Source of the DNA: Flavobacterium ginsengisoli
GTDB taxonomy: Bacteria > Bacteroidota > Bacteroidia > Flavobacteriales > Flavobacteriaceae
Length of the DNA: 64,000 nt
Reading direction: 5' to 3'
Assembly: GCF_029625315.1 (NCBI RefSeq)
Contig: NZ_CP121110.1
Span: forward strand, 434,001-498,000
Under the pieces are notes generated by a model. It searched no databases. It worked only from the letters and a program-made list of their open reading frames with translations, and was not told where the DNA came from. Below are positions 10,481 through 18,452 of the stretch, in pieces (positions within the stretch are counted from its first letter, which is position 1; the number at the start of each line of letters is the position of its first letter). The position numbers and the translations under genes were made by a program.

Positions 10481-10849
10481 CTACTCCGAAACAATAATAT
10501 AATAATGGTCCGGATCCCAAAGCGTAAATTGGTTTTTCAGGGAGTTTTCATTATAGTGGATTCCCTTTTCAACAGAGGCATCCAGCTCCAGAGCGTTTTG
10601 AAAGACAGCAGGCAGATCATCCACCCGGAAGAAAAGTATCAATCCGTTTGCTGCGCCATCATTTGGGCTGGCCATGGTCGGGTGCTTGTGTTCGCCCCAT
10701 TTATGGAGGCATAATATCACAATATCCCCACTGGTGAGGATTTCAAAGGTTTCTCCTCCGTGCACGCCTTTACAGCCCAACAGGTTCTGATAGAATCTTG
10801 AGCTTTCCGGCACGTTAGCCACTGCAATGATTGTTTCGGTTTTTACCAT
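10481..10849 (-). CDS. VOC-superfamily (glyoxalase/bleomycin-resistance-like) protein
   Basis: A protein of about 122 residues from MVKTETIIAVANV. An upstream in-frame ATG at 10900 would add 17 residues rich in Ser, His and Lys that do not fit the fold, so I prefer 10849. The single beta-alpha-beta-beta-beta repeat is visible as VANVPESSRFYQNLLG, then FEILTSGDIVILCLH, then GLILFFRVDDLPAVFQNAL, then NQFTLWDPDHYYIIVSE. This is the usual order of a small dimeric metal-binding VOC enzyme, with the terminal Glu a likely metal ligand. The substrate cannot be told from the sequence. Codon use around it is richer in G+C than the surroundings, and gene remnants lie just beyond its start, which hints at an acquired or decaying segment. 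Confidence 0.75.
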   Translation of the reverse strand: MVKTETIIAVANVPESSRFYQNLLGCKGVHGGETFEILTSGDIVILCLHKWGEHKHPTMASPNDGAANGLILFFRVDDLPAVFQNALELDASVEKGIHYNENSLKNQFTLWDPDHYYIIVSE

Positions 10850-10906
10850 ATTATAAGAATGGGAGTGCAAATGATATTTGGATTTGGAAGCCTTTTTCAA
10901 ATGTAA

Positions 10907-11047
10907 GGATTAAATGGGCGCGAACTGCTGGCATTGCCGCTTTTTTGCGTCTTTCCTGCAATAGCGTACGGCGCTTTTTTATCAGAACCGGCAGTTCTAT
11001 CAGGTGGCGATAAAAAAGCAATGGCAATGTATAAAAAGGCTCAGTAG
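10907..11047 (+). pseudogene. possible remnant of a membrane-protein C-terminus
   Basis: The frame from 10907 reads a hydrophobic helix (ELLALPLFCVFPAIAYGAFL) and a short tail ending GGDKKAMAMYKKAQ-stop at 11045. It has no start codon and a stop immediately upstream, so if it is real it is the 3' relic of a membrane protein. I do not recognise the family. Confidence 0.2.
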
Positions 11048-11082
11048 CATAGTTTGTAAGCTAAAATCCGATGCATATTGAC

Positions 11083-11155
<73 letters not shown>

Positions 11156-11276
11156 TTCTTCTTTTAGATTATTTTTAATTTTGGTTTTGGCCGGCGGGAG
11201 AGAGAATGAAGGGAGGGTTTTGTCTTTTAAAGGGAAGGAGTATTTTTTCTTGTTCTAAGCACTGTTTAATGATTAT

Positions 11277-11307
11277 TTCGTTACTGCGCAGTAACGAAGT
11301 ACCTTTG
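11277..11307 (+). promoter_or_regulatory. orphan promoter with 22-base palindromic operator
   Basis: A perfect 22-base palindrome (11277-11298, core GTTACTGCGCAGTAAC) is followed at once by TACCTTTG (11300-11307), an exact match to the Bacteroidota -7 box TANNTTTG. The palindrome covers the space where the spacer would lie, as a repressor site would. The only ORF downstream is 23 codons from 11358 (MNEIEKKVQNSAGAGLLTVM...), so the original gene seems lost. Confidence 0.5.
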
Positions 11308-11429
11308 TTGTTGTCTGGTATCCATTCAAACTTAAAGGCTCCAGATTATTGTGGGCGAATGAATGAAATAGAAAAAAAGGTACAAAATTCAGCAGGTGCG
11401 GGGTTATTAACTGTAATGCTTTATCAATA

Positions 11430-11600
11430 GGAAATATGCGGCTCTGCTGCGGCATCGTGCCGTTAAGGCTGCTACGGAAGCCCTTTCAATCCTGTCGGCA
11501 GGAACGTTAAAACAGCAGAATAGGCGCCGTCTTTTCCGCCGACCAATTGAGGAAGGTGCCCGTCTTTGTACAATACGAAAGCGGTAATTCCCAGAAGCAT
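11430..11600 (-). pseudogene. fragment of a sodium:solute (SSS/SglT-type) symporter
   Basis: Minus-strand frame 11600-11472 reads MLLGITAFVLYKDGHL, PQLVGGKDGAYSAVLTF and LPTGLKGLP, then a stop. One frame over, VAALTA continues to about 11455. The LYKDG..D.AYSAVLTFLPTGLKGL.VAALTA pattern is the late transmembrane region of Na+/sugar symporters of the SSS family, which are over 500 residues long. About 45-55 residues remain, with no flanking parts, so this is a relic. It abuts the orphan promoter region. Confidence 0.6.
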
Positions 11601-11618
11601 TACGAATCATTAAATAAA

Positions 11619-11646
11619 AAAGCACCTGTTTTTGGACAGGTGCTTT
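11619..11646 (-). terminator. terminator of the cold-shock gene
   Basis: Eleven-base-pair perfect stem (11619-11629 with 11636-11646, AAAGCACCTGT and its complement) with a six-base loop. Read on the minus strand it ends in a T run, 24 bases after the cold-shock gene stop. Confidence 0.85.
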
Positions 11647-11669
11647 ATAAACTAGTACTATAGTATATA

Positions 11670-11861
11670 TTATGCTACGATTACGTTTACTGCGTTCGGA
11701 CCTTTTCGGCCTTCTTGGATGTCATATCGAACTGAATCGTTTTCACGGATGTTTTCCGATAGACCTGAGGCATGGACAAAAATTTCGCTTCCTCCATCAT
11801 TAGGAGTTATAAATCCGAATCCTTTTTCCTCATTGAAAAATTTTACTGTACCTTCTTGCAT
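11670..11861 (-). CDS. CspA-family cold-shock protein
   Basis: A 63-residue single cold-shock domain that binds single-stranded RNA/DNA and melts RNA structure. RNP1 is KGFGFI (residues 13-18) and RNP2 is EIFVHAS (about 26-32); the start MQEGTVKFFNEEKGFGFI and end GPNAVNVIVA are family-standard, and the length is typical. It has its own promoter 20 bases upstream and its own strong terminator, so it is transcribed alone. Which paralogue (cold-induced or constitutive) cannot be decided; the very short leader argues against the long thermo-switch leader of E. coli cspA. Confidence 0.95.
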   Translation of the reverse strand: MQEGTVKFFNEEKGFGFITPNDGGSEIFVHASGLSENIRENDSVRYDIQEGRKGPNAVNVIVA

Positions 11862-11880
11862 ATTAAATATTTAATTTGGA

Positions 11881-11907
11881 CAAATGTACTCTATTAAATG
11901 ATAGCAA
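11881..11907 (-). promoter_or_regulatory. promoter of the cold-shock gene
   Basis: On the minus strand TTG (11907-11905), 16 bases, then TACATTTG (11888-11881), a perfect TANNTTTG -7 box. Transcription would start near 11874, giving a leader of only about a dozen bases. Confidence 0.65.
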
Positions 11908-12253
11908 CTTAGGAAATAGTTTTTAATTATGTTTTAATTAACTTTAAGTGCAGACAGTCCAATTTGATGGAATATGAGGAATCTTTGAAATAAATGTAAC
12001 TCATCTGATCTGGATTTTTTTTAAAATTAGCGTTTTCAGCTTTTCTTGAAAGAGCGGTTATGCTTGGAGATATTCCTTGAAGGAGTAGGTTTTGAATAGG
12101 ATTTTGGGTTTTAAAATTATTTAGGCATTAAGAAAACTTACATGTACTTTTTTGTTGTTTTGTTCTTTTTACTTTAAAGTGAAAAAAAAATCTTACATTT
12201 ATATTTACTATATGTATTTCAAGGATATTCAACACCTTATGGATTATACTGAT

Positions 12254-12709
12254 ATGTTGCACGAACCTTTACATAAACTTATTTATTTAGCAGAGGATGA
12301 TGAGGATGACAGAATTTTATTTTTGGAAGTCCTTAAGGAAATCCATCCTGAGATTGGCGTAAAGGTATTTGAAGACGGCCAGCGACTTTTAGACAGTCTT
12401 CATGAGGCAGAAAATGACAAGCCTAAAATCCTATTCCTAGATATAAATATGCCCTGCAAAAATGGTTTTGAATGTCTAAAGGAGATAAAATGTAGAGTAG
12501 GATGTTTGAGTGGGGTAAAAATTATTATGTTTTCTACCAGCAGCAGTACATTACATATTGAACTTTCCTATAAACTAGGAGCTGATGGCTATGCTATTAA
12601 GCCAGGCTCATTTAACGAACTTAAGGATTTGCTTCAAGAAATTATAGCAATAAACTGGAGCAAAGCCTCAAGAAATAGAACAGAATTCGTTTTGGATAGT
12701 AAAAAGTAA
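12254..12709 (+). CDS. receiver-only response regulator (Rcp-like)
   Basis: A single CheY-like receiver domain with no output domain. The acidic pocket is YLAEDDEDD (residues 12-20), the phospho-acceptor Asp lies in ILFLDINMP (about residue 63), the Thr/Ser switch position is in IIMFSTSSS and the conserved Lys is in GYAIKPGSF. These stand-alone receivers, common in Bacteroidota, pass phosphate between kinases or act by protein contact. In-frame ATGs also exist at 12152, 12212 and 12239; I chose 12254 because related proteins begin just before the PLHKLIYLA strand. The extra upstream residues are Tyr/Lys/Ile-rich and look non-coding. No kinase is adjacent, so its partner is unknown. Confidence 0.8.
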   Translation: MLHEPLHKLIYLAEDDEDDRILFLEVLKEIHPEIGVKVFEDGQRLLDSLHEAENDKPKILFLDINMPCKNGFECLKEIKCRVGCLSGVKIIMFSTSSSTLHIELSYKLGADGYAIKPGSFNELKDLLQEIIAINWSKASRNRTEFVLDSKK

Positions 12710-12788
12710 AAAACAAATGAAAAGTTAGTCGCGCCTAGTGATTTTTTAAAGCTATTTTTTTATGCAAGATTATCTGATGCAAATTAAT

Positions 12789-13097
12789 TTATACCGCAAC
12801 TTCTTTTTCAGTGGTAGCTAAATGGGCAGATTCTTCAATAGGAGTTTTTAAAGAAGCCTCTTCTGCTTGGGTTTCTTCAGTAGGACTCTGCTGAGCATTT
12901 TTTTTCATAAGAATATAAAAATCCCTCAGGTGCCACCATGCAGGACAACGATCGATAGGACCGTTAAAGTTTCGAATACCAATGTAACAGCTTTTTAGAA
13001 ATAACCGAGTATCGGTAATCTTTGCCCATCCTGTCCATTCCACAATTTCAGGCGGTGGATTATTCTCAAAATGGCGTTTTATCTCTTCGTAATTCAT
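12789..13097 (-). CDS. small uncharacterised Bacteroidota protein (DUF6965-like)
   Basis: A 102-residue protein with a compact N-terminal domain, MNYEEIKRHFENNPPPEIVE ... DTRLFLKSCY ... NFNGPIDRCPAWWHLRDFYILM, rich in conserved aromatic residues. The tail is low-complexity, acidic and Thr/Ala-rich (about residues 70-102). I believe the domain is what databases call DUF6965, but I am unsure of the number. No signal peptide or membrane segment. It stands alone between a response regulator and a candidate RNA, and no function can be assigned. Confidence 0.65.
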   Translation of the reverse strand: MNYEEIKRHFENNPPPEIVEWTGWAKITDTRLFLKSCYIGIRNFNGPIDRCPAWWHLRDFYILMKKNAQQSPTEETQAEEASLKTPIEESAHLATTEKEVAV

Positions 13098-13338
13098 GCC
13101 GTAAAATTAGATAAAAACTATGCATGAGGCAAGGTATACAATTGGGTTTATGCTTTATTAGCTATGGGGTTGTACTGTTTTTTAGTTCACTGTTTTGGAA
13201 GTCAGTTTATTGGAGACAAAGTTTTTTTTTAAGTTTATTTTTATTAAACTTAATTTTTGGCTATCTGCAATACCAAGCTTAGAATGATGTAATATTATTA
13301 GCAGATTCTGTAAGTTTTTATATTCATATTGCAATAAA

Positions 13339-13368
13339 TTTGTTTCTATACTGGTAATGATACTTTAT
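13339..13368 (+). promoter_or_regulatory. promoter of the candidate RNA at 13378
   Basis: TTTG (13339-13342), 18 bases, then TACTTTAT (13361-13368), matching TANNTTTG at all but the final base. Spacing is within the Bacteroidota norm. Confidence 0.45.
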
Positions 13369-13377
13369 TAAACAGTC

Positions 13378-13507
13378 AGAAAAAGTAACAGGGGACCGGC
13401 GGGTTCGTCTGAAGGTTCTGTACAATGATTTAGTTAGTTACCGCATACCATTTCAGGCACCCGCCAAGTTGCCGAATAACTCCTTAAATATTTAAGGAGT
13501 TTTTTCT
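13378..13507 (+). ncRNA. candidate structured small RNA with strong terminator
   Basis: About 130 bases, distinctly more G+C-rich than the flanks, with a promoter 10 bases upstream. GGCGGGT (13398-13404) pairs with ACCCGCC (13459-13465) and, inside it, CTGAA (13410-13414) pairs with TTCAG (13452-13456). A perfect 24-base palindromic stem (13478-13501) with a T run ends it. No ORF fits. It does not match tRNA, tmRNA, SRP or RNase P RNA patterns I know. The whole 600-base interval 13098-13710 otherwise holds nothing. Confidence 0.45.
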
Positions 13508-13664
13508 TTTCTTTTAGCAGATAATTTTCTATAGAAAAAGATATCTTTTTTATGTTGCCATATTTTTTTCTTTTTAAAGACTTTTTAAGTTTGATTGGTT
13601 TATCAAAGGTTTTGGTTCTGAAATCATTACAGTTGGTATCTGCATTTATTCAATATTGTTTTAA

Positions 13665-13691
13665 AAAAAACAGCCTTTTGAGCTGTTTTTT
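13665..13691 (-). terminator. terminator of the SDR gene
   Basis: Stem AAAAAACAGC/GCTGTTTTTT (13665-13674 with 13682-13691) with a seven-base loop, 20 bases past the minus-strand stop. The A and T runs make it usable on both strands. Confidence 0.7.
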
Positions 13692-13710
13692 AATTGAAAG
13701 AGAATTTTAT

Positions 13711-14415
13711 CTATTTGGTTTTCGTCGGACGAATCTCTATTTTGCTCGGTAGAACATTAGGGTTCATTTTTAGGAGATCTACTACCATCTGTCCGATATC
13801 TGAGGGTTGGATTTTCCAATTGTCATCTTCATTTGGCGTATGGCCGTTAAAATTTGAAGTAACCGATCCTGGCATAATGGTGGTACACTTTACATCATAA
13901 TCACGCAGATCTAACATCGCAGCTTGGGTAAAACCCACCAGTCCGAATTTTGAAGCATTGTAGGCAGCACCTTTTGCAAAGAAATTGGTGCCTGCAAGTG
14001 ATGCTATTGATATGTAATAGCCTTTGTTTGTTTTTAGTTGTCCGCTAGTTGCTTTTAAGGTATAGAAAGCTCCTGTCAGATTAGTATCAATCATTGCGTT
14101 CCAGTCCTCTAAGGACATTTCGTCTACGGGAGCAAATTTACCTACTCCAGCATTAGCAATAACAATATCGAGTTTTCCAAATTCAGATGTAATCTGTTCA
14201 ACAGCTTTGAGCTGGTCATTATAATTTCTGACATCAGATTCTAGAATAAGGATATTCTCGCTTCCCAATGCCTGCTGCGCCTTTTCAAGCGCCTTTATAT
14301 CCCTTCCTGAGATCGCTACTTTTAGCCCGTTCTGAACTAAAGCTTCTGCAATGCCAAAACCAATGCCTTTTGTCGCGCCGGTTATGTAGGCAACTTTGTT
14401 TTCTATGTTCTGCAT
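13711..14415 (-). CDS. SDR-family NAD(P)-dependent oxidoreductase
   Basis: A 234-residue classical short-chain dehydrogenase/reductase. The cofactor motif TGATKGIG is at residues 12-19, NAG at 88-90, the catalytic Ser near 136-139 (SIASLAG) and the YNASK active site has Tyr152 and Lys156. ISGRD after the second strand suggests NADPH preference (an Arg that can bind the 2'-phosphate). The C-terminus is short and unremarkable. A monocistronic gene with its own terminator. Substrate cannot be predicted; 3-oxoacyl-ACP reductase-like annotation would be over-specific because no fatty-acid genes are nearby. Confidence 0.9.
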   Translation of the reverse strand: MQNIENKVAYITGATKGIGFGIAEALVQNGLKVAISGRDIKALEKAQQALGSENILILESDVRNYNDQLKAVEQITSEFGKLDIVIANAGVGKFAPVDEMSLEDWNAMIDTNLTGAFYTLKATSGQLKTNKGYYISIASLAGTNFFAKGAAYNASKFGLVGFTQAAMLDLRDYDVKCTTIMPGSVTSNFNGHTPNEDDNWKIQPSDIGQMVVDLLKMNPNVLPSKIEIRPTKTK

Positions 14416-14831
14416 TTTTATAAAATTAATTTAAGTCCTTTTTATTGCCTGTTCTAAGGCAACTATTTTGTATGTACTGTCAAAAAAAGCATACCGTTTA
14501 TAAAAATACGATAAATTTCTAGTATTGTAGTAATAAAGCTGGTATCTAAAAACATAAACATACACTGTTTAAAGTGCCTCGAACATTAACAAGTGCTCAT
14601 GTTAATCAACATCTAACTGTCTTTCATTAATGAGACTTTAAGGGCAGTTTTTACATATGCTAGTAACACTATTATGGTTTTAAATATGATTTTAAAAGAA
14701 TTGTATATTTGTAAGAAAATAGGTGTAAATACGTGAAATTAACCCGATGTAAAATTTTACATTTGGCCTTTGAAAGAGAATTTACAGATACAGAATATAC
14801 AAATATTTAGGTTTTAATTTTTTAATGTTTT
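14416..14831. other. intergenic region with promoter TATATTTG
   Basis: About 415 bases between the SDR gene and a small ORF. A perfect -7 box TATATTTG lies at 14704-14711 on the plus strand, and a hairpin TGTAAAAT/ATTTTACA lies near 14749. Together they would give a leader of about 110 bases for the ORF at 14832. Nothing else is seen. Confidence 0.4.
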
Positions 14832-15080
14832 ATGACAGATAGATATCATGAGATTATAGCAGGAGAGAAAGCGGCTTTAAAACTAAAGCTCTCAGAGATT
14901 AGGCGCCGCCACAATAAAGAACTCTGTATTTTATTTGCGAGCATATGTTTTGATTGTGCTTTGTATGATCTTCTTTTTACTTCCGCTCTCGTAATGCGTT
15001 TGTTTGATAATAGCATATTAGAAGTTTTCGTGGTTTTGCTAAGAAGAAGGGAATTTTGCTGGGCAATCTACTTTATTTAG
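14832..15080 (+). CDS. small hypothetical protein, doubtful
   Basis: An 82-residue ORF: a charged N-terminus (MTDRYHEIIAGEKAALKLKL, then SEIRRRHNKE) likely to be helical, then hydrophobic segments (LCILFASICFDCALYDLLFT and ILEVFVVLLRRREFCWAIYF). The support is positional: a perfect -7 box upstream, and a terminator hairpin 10 bases after the stop. I do not recognise a family. If the first half is the real protein, the second could be out of frame because of an indel like those elsewhere in this window. Confidence 0.35.
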   Translation: MTDRYHEIIAGEKAALKLKLSEIRRRHNKELCILFASICFDCALYDLLFTSALVMRLFDNSILEVFVVLLRRREFCWAIYFI

Positions 15081-15090
15081 AGGGAAACAA

Positions 15091-15124
15091 AAAAGGAAAC
15101 ATCCGCAGGGATATTTCCTTTTTT
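15091..15124. terminator. bidirectional terminator
   Basis: AAAAGGAAA-C-ATCC (15091-15104) pairs with GGAT-A-TTTCCTTTT (15109-15122) with one internal mismatch, flanked by A and T runs. It serves the small plus-strand ORF and the minus-strand secreted protein. Confidence 0.65.
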
Positions 15125-15150
15125 TATTGTTTAATGGAAGATATTTGAAT

Positions 15151-16437
15151 TTATCTACCGCTAGATGCTGTAATTTTTCCTAACTGCAATCTGAAGTCTG
15201 GTCTTTTTGCATTGCTTATGTCAACAAAAGTTTCTTTATTGTCGGTTTGCGAATATACATTTTGGAATAGGTTGTTGCCATACCAGTTTTCTAGATCAGA
15301 ATTGTCTGTCTTATTTTCTGTAAAGATGTTACCCGTACATTGGTTGAAAAACATTTCTTCAAATTTGATCTTCTTTAAGTTATCTGCATTTACTGCCATT
15401 TGGCTATCTAATAATACAGCTGGATTAAAACCTGAAATCACACTTCTTTTAAGCTCAAGAGAAGCATTATCAGCTACATAAACAGCTTCTTTTATAAGAC
15501 CAGCCTGAATATCAGCTTTGATATTATCACTGTCATTTAAAAGTGTAAGGTTTGAAGCAGAAACGAAAGTTGATTTTCTAGTAAAATCAGTTTCGCTCTT
15601 CTTTTCGTATGCTTTTACCTCAAGACATCTTGAACCGTCTCTGTTACTTGAAAGATAAGAAGATCTAACCGCTAGAGAATTAAACAAACGGCATTGAGCA
15701 CCTTGTGTGATTTTAAAATCGTCGTTTATAGATTTATATGAAACCAGTTGTGAAGCATTTACATCTCCACCATAAAAAGCAAATGAATCGCCTCCTGAGA
15801 AGCTCACCATAATGTTTTCTAAAACAGTTTTGTTTCCAGCTCCTGCAACAGTTAACCCATTAAAGCTATCTGCTCCTTTTACTTTTCGGCCTGCAAACTC
15901 AATTCGAACAAATTTAAATATTCCAGAGTTGCCAGCTGCATTGTCTCCTCCGTATGCGGTAAGTGAAGGATCAAGATCCATAGTGTATGAGCCAGCTCCA
16001 CCAAATTTATTGATAGGGGCATCACCAAGGATTACTACGCCACCCCAGTCGCCCGCTTTTTTCATGCTTGCGTTTGAAGTGAAAATAATAGGATCAGTTT
16101 CCTGTCCTTCTGCTATGATTTTTGCTCCTTTTGTTATGATAAGAGTTCCTTTGCTTGCTGCATCTCCAATAATTACAGTACCAGGATCAATTGTTAGAAT
16201 TGCGTTATTAGTAACATATACATTTCCTTGAAGGATGTATACATTTTTTTTCATCAGCTTAGTGTTCTGAGTGATATTTCCAGCCAGTATCTGGTTGGCA
16301 TCTTTAGACTCCGTCTTTTGCGGTTTGAATTCTGTCCAGTTGTCCAGCCAGTTCGCATATCCGATAATTCCTTTTTCCTGCTGCGCGTTCACGCCTACGG
16401 CAATCAGCAGGCACATCATTAAAGTAATTTTTTTCAT
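15151..16437 (-). CDS. secreted right-handed beta-helix-like protein
   Basis: A 428-residue exported protein. Residues 1-18 are a signal peptide (KKITLMMCLLIAVGVNAQ). The body has beta-helix-type turns: KNVYILQGNVYVTNNAILTI, DPGTVIIG, GTLIITKGAKIIAEG, DPIIFTSNA, DWGGVVILGDAP. Similar Bacteroidota proteins are carried as uncharacterised lipoproteins or surface proteins; this one has no lipobox Cys and no obvious T9SS tail at its end (LQLGKITASSGR). No catalytic motif is visible, so a structural or binding role is as likely as an enzyme. It is transcribed alone, with a CAAAAATA (TATTTTTG on its own strand) -7-like box at 16581-16588 upstream. Confidence 0.65.
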   Translation of the reverse strand: MKKITLMMCLLIAVGVNAQQEKGIIGYANWLDNWTEFKPQKTESKDANQILAGNITQNTKLMKKNVYILQGNVYVTNNAILTIDPGTVIIGDAASKGTLIITKGAKIIAEGQETDPIIFTSNASMKKAGDWGGVVILGDAPINKFGGAGSYTMDLDPSLTAYGGDNAAGNSGIFKFVRIEFAGRKVKGADSFNGLTVAGAGNKTVLENIMVSFSGGDSFAFYGGDVNASQLVSYKSINDDFKITQGAQCRLFNSLAVRSSYLSSNRDGSRCLEVKAYEKKSETDFTRKSTFVSASNLTLLNDSDNIKADIQAGLIKEAVYVADNASLELKRSVISGFNPAVLLDSQMAVNADNLKKIKFEEMFFNQCTGNIFTENKTDNSDLENWYGNNLFQNVYSQTDNKETFVDISNAKRPDFRLQLGKITASSGR

Positions 16438-16904
16438 AGTCTTGGGGCTATTTGTAGTGGTATTTTTTTTGGCTCTTTTTAAACAGATTATAAAGTTTTT
16501 AGCTTTTGTGGTCGCTGGGAAGAAAATGTCTGACTAACAACTACAAGAAAATTTAAATCTTTTTTCTGAAGAACCTCTAACAAAAATACGTAAAATCATG
16601 AGACTTTACAGGGCTTTACTTATATTTAACATTTGTTGAAGCTAAGTTTAACAATGAGTGACATCTTTCTTTCTTTTAAATTTTTTAAATCATGATTTTA
16701 GCGCTGAAGGATAGGTAGTTAGGATAATTTATTAGTTTTCATTGAATTTTAGCTTTCTTGCTAGCGTTTAAAAACTTTTATCATATTATTTTCATTTCTG
16801 TTCCAACCTTTTAGGCCAAGTAACAATCTATTATAGTAAGGGAAACAAAAAATATTCTTTTTTGTAAAAATTCTGCCTTTCTTTAATCAAAAAATATATT
16901 TCTA
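16438..16904. other. intergenic region between divergent genes
   Basis: About 465 AT-rich bases carrying the upstream regions of the minus-strand secreted protein and the plus-strand lipoprotein. Apart from the -7-like box at 16581-16588 I see nothing defined. Confidence 0.35.
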
Positions 16905-17297
16905 ATGAAACTTAGATTATGCCTGTTGTATTGCCTTATATGCATTTTTGCATCTTGTAGAACGCAAAAAGATTCAAAATCAGATATTAAAATTGCTAAA
17001 ACAGTTAGCGGAATTGTGATGGATGAAAATGGTCCGTTGCCTGGAGCTACTATCACTGTGAAAAACCAGAAAAAGGGAACATATGCAGACTTGGATGGAA
17101 AATTTGAAATTAGCTTAAATGAAAATGATGTATTAATTGTAGGCTTTATAGGTTTAGAATCAAAAGAAGTCACCATTACTGCTAAAGATTATTATGAAGT
17201 AAATTTAGAAGCTTTTAAGCCTTTTGTAAGTCGTAAGGAAAAAAGAAGAATAAGACGGGAGATGCGAAGAAACGGATTTTATATTTATCCAGATTAA
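16905..17297 (+). CDS. small lipoprotein with carboxypeptidase-D regulatory-like domain
   Basis: A 130-residue protein. The N-terminus is a lipoprotein signal with lipobox CIFASC (Cys18). Residues 33-105 are a CarboxypepD_reg-like beta-sandwich, the same fold that precedes SusC plugs: VSGIVMDENGPLPGATITVK, then GTYADLDGKFEISL, then DVLIVGFIGLESKEVTI. The C-terminus is strongly basic (RKEKRRIRREMRRNGFYIYP). It is too short to be a TonB-dependent receptor and there is no sign of a truncated one downstream, so it is a stand-alone domain protein of the cell envelope. Its role is unknown. Confidence 0.75.
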   Translation: MKLRLCLLYCLICIFASCRTQKDSKSDIKIAKTVSGIVMDENGPLPGATITVKNQKKGTYADLDGKFEISLNENDVLIVGFIGLESKEVTITAKDYYEVNLEAFKPFVSRKEKRRIRREMRRNGFYIYPD

Positions 17298-17468
17298 TGA
17301 ACTTGATGTTTCTTAAGTTGAGATTTTGATGAGGTTTTATTTTTATCGACAACAATATGCCTCGATTCTGTTGCAGTACTTTTATGCAGTTTTACATATA
17401 GTGAAAAATATTTTAAGAAAAAGCAACCTATAAATTGTCTGACCTTGTTTTGGTTATCCCTTGCTTTT

Positions 17469-17496
17469 TTGTGTAAAGCAATAATAGTTAACTTTG
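17469..17496 (+). promoter_or_regulatory. promoter of the AraC gene
   Basis: TTG (17469-17471), 17 bases, TAACTTTG (17489-17496): a perfect TANNTTTG -7 box at canonical spacing. Transcription would start near 17503, just ahead of the ATGs at 17517/17523, which supports the longer AraC start and the frame break inside its N-terminus. Confidence 0.65.
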
Positions 17497-17516
17497 TTTT
17501 ACTGCAATAGAGACAA

Positions 17517-18375
17517 ATGCATATGAAGATAAAGCCGATCCCAGTAAATACATTACCACCTGATTTTAATGAGGGCATCATAATTGGAAGAAGGTTCTTG
17601 AATGGCGCAATCGGATTCTAAAGAAACGGAAAGATCTCATCGAGATTCTGGATTTACCTTTATTGTGCAAGAAAAAGGGAGTACTCACATGGAAATTGAT
17701 TTTCAGAAGATGGAAATCAAAGCGCCTTCGGTTATTTTTATCCATCCAAACCAAGTGCATCGTTTAATCTTATTTGAAGAAGCTGTAATTACGAGTTGGA
17801 TAATGACAGTAGAAAATCTTCGTCCAGAATATTTAAAGATTTTAGAAGATCTTGTTCCTGTAAATGTACTTCCTGTCGAAGAAGATGTTCTATCGATAGT
17901 AACTGAAACGGCTTTACTCTGTGTTAAAATGTCTGACAGAAAAGAGGAAAAATTATATGGTTCAATTGTAAATGAATTTGGCAATGTATTGGTCGCATTA
18001 GTAGTATCACAATATTTAGCCGAATCAAAAAGAAATGAGAACTATTCAAGGTTTGAAATTATCACTAAGGCATTTATGACCGCCTTAGAATTGAATTTTA
18101 CAATCGAAAAAAGTCCAAGTTCTTATGCTGAGAAATTAAATATCTCAACGCCTTATTTAAATGAATGTGTTAAAGCTAAAACAGGCTACTCGGTTTCACA
18201 TCATATACAACAGCGTATTGTGCTAGAAGCAAAGCGCTTGCTTCATCATTCTGATCAGTCTATTAAAGAAATTGCAACAGAATTAGGCTATGATGATTAT
18301 TCTTATTTTACCCGTTTGTTTTCTAAAATAACCAAAATGACTCCATTGGCATTTCGAAATCAAAACCGCGATTAG
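17517..18375 (+). CDS. AraC-family transcriptional regulator, one frame break
   Basis: The C-terminal part is a standard AraC/XylS DNA-binding domain: YAEKLNISTPYLNECVKAKT as the first HTH, then IKEIATELGYDDYSYFTRLF and FSKITKMTPLAFR as the second. The N-terminal cupin starts with IPVNTLPPDFNEGIIIG (17532 on) and resumes one frame later as ETERSHRDSGFTFIVQEKG. The gap between them (17601-17625) therefore contains one extra base, or lacks two. I can restore the frame in several ways and cannot choose. Taking the start at the second frame (17602) would leave the cupin without its first strands. The gene is followed 9-80 bases later, in the same direction, by a TetX-like monooxygenase, which it may regulate. 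Confidence 0.75.
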
Positions 18376-18452
18376 TCCTATATTTGCTTCTTTCTGACAT
18401 TGTCCGTTCCTACGAAACGCGATTTCTTTGCACCAATAAAAAGTATGATAAG

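Noticed and set aside
11273..11455. 60-codon minus-strand ORF
   Set aside because: No family-like sequence; it overlaps the orphan promoter and the symporter relic in a different frame.
17294..17581. 95-codon minus-strand ORF between the lipoprotein and AraC genes
   Set aside because: It overlaps the perfect AraC promoter and the AraC N-terminus on the other strand; sequence is low-quality and Lys/Phe/Ile-rich.
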